Assembly: GCA_030589835.1 (NCBI GenBank)
Contig: JAUUZS010000315.1
Location: 1-5,615, forward strand
DNA from: Cyclobacteriaceae bacterium
GTDB taxonomy: Bacteria > Bacteroidota > Bacteroidia > Cytophagales > Cyclobacteriaceae
Direction of reading: 5' to 3'
Length of the DNA: 5,615 nt
Under the pieces are notes generated by a model. The model was not told the DNA's origin. It did not search any database and saw only the letters and a program-made list of their open reading frames with translations. The position numbers and the translations under genes are program-made. The first letter of the stretch is position 1. Each line of letters starts with the position of its first letter. Of this stretch, positions 5,209 to 5,615 are shown in pieces.

Positions 5209-5615
5209 ATGCTTAAAAATTACTTTTACTTTATATGGGTCTTTATTGTGCTGGTCATCTTCTTCAATTTCAATAAGGGATTGGCACAAGAGAAAAGCCT
5301 TTCAGATTCAATATCCCTCCTTGCTATCAACAAAAACCACACTGCAGGTGATGACGAAAAATCATTTGGCGGAGAAAATAAAATACAGGGTGACAAAAAA
5401 AATTCGAATATAAAAAACAGCCTCACCAAAAGAGAAATCACCATTGATAATGGAAAAACCTCTTTCAAATTCAAATATGGAGGAAGGGTACAAACCCGTT
5501 TTGACTTATCAAAATTGCAAGAGTCCGGTGCTTCTTCAGAACAGGAGTTGTACTTCCGGAGAGTGAGACTAAAGTCTGACGGCCACCTGTTTACCCCAAA
5601 ATTGGGCTACAAAGT
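5209..5615 (+). CDS. Phosphate-selective porin O/P family protein, N-terminal part (runs off window)
   Basis: An open frame of 135 codons plus two bases continues past the window end with no stop. Residues 1-26 are a signal peptide: MLKN, a long hydrophobic core (YFYFIWVFIVLVIFF, 5-19) and a cleavage site after GLA (A26). Residues 27-75 are polar, rich in Lys, Asn, Asp and Ser, and look like a flexible linker. From about 84 the sequence turns into amphipathic beta-strands: FKFKYGGRVQTRFDL (86-100), ELYFRRVRLKSDGHL (113-127), then PKLGYK. The YFRRVRL strand and following GYK are typical of the first strands of the OprO/OprP-like porin family (PF07396-type), outer-membrane channels for phosphate and other anions. 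An in-frame TAG directly abuts the ATG at 5209, so this is the most upstream possible start, and no other Met occurs in the visible part. No Shine-Dalgarno is present. It is divergent from the phosphoesterase gene. Real anion selectivity cannot be judged from this fragment. Confidence 0.85.
   Translation, partial: MLKNYFYFIWVFIVLVIFFNFNKGLAQEKSLSDSISLLAINKNHTAGDDEKSFGGENKIQGDKKNSNIKNSLTKREITIDNGKTSFKFKYGGRVQTRFDLSKLQESGASSEQELYFRRVRLKSDGHLFTPKLGYK

Noticed and set aside
5226..5474. Minus-strand 82-codon open frame at the right end
   Set aside because: Antisense shadow of the porin, whose signal peptide and beta-strand pattern are convincing.

Overview
The window (5615 bases, moderately AT-rich) looks like chromosomal DNA of a Bacteroidota bacterium. 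Four things point there: a PorP/OprO-type porin, a large lipoprotein-type YncE/phosphoesterase fusion, coding starts with no Shine-Dalgarno sequence, and a CCTGCCT(n5)AGGCAGG hairpin inside AT-rich intergenic DNA. The assignment is inference; no rRNA or other taxonomic marker is present.

Layout. Positions 48-81 hold a strong hairpin terminator. Next to it, on the minus strand, is a complete PLP-dependent fold-type I aminotransferase (105-1292). Positions 1293-2189 contain no convincing gene. They hold a pair of 10-bp repeats (1434-1468), an orphan terminator that is strong on the minus strand (1646-1675), a small perfect palindrome (1734-1745), and two tandem diverged copies of a palindromic, MITE-like element (1846-1980 and 1975-2127), the first carrying a REP-like hairpin. 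From 4888 down to 2190, minus strand, lies one large gene broken by a single -1 frameshift near 4497-4504. Restored, it encodes about 899 aa: lipoprotein signal, YVTN/YncE beta-propeller, then a PF04185-type phosphoesterase of the alkaline-phosphatase superfamily. Positions 4889-5208 are a divergent, AT-rich promoter region. From 5209, plus strand, the first 135 codons of a phosphate-selective porin O/P family protein run off the window end.

How the genes may work together. The divergent pair, a predicted lipid-anchored phosphoesterase and a predicted phosphate-type porin, would fit release of phosphate from organic esters at the cell surface or in the periplasm, followed by uptake across the outer membrane. 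This is inferred from family membership and gene order; no Pho box was convincingly identified. The aminotransferase is separated by about 900 bp of repeat-bearing DNA and looks functionally independent.

I found no CRISPR array, tRNA, rRNA, intact insertion sequence or obvious novel multi-gene system. The points most worth a second look are the frameshift in the phosphoesterase gene, the tandem palindromic element, and the shared divergent control region.
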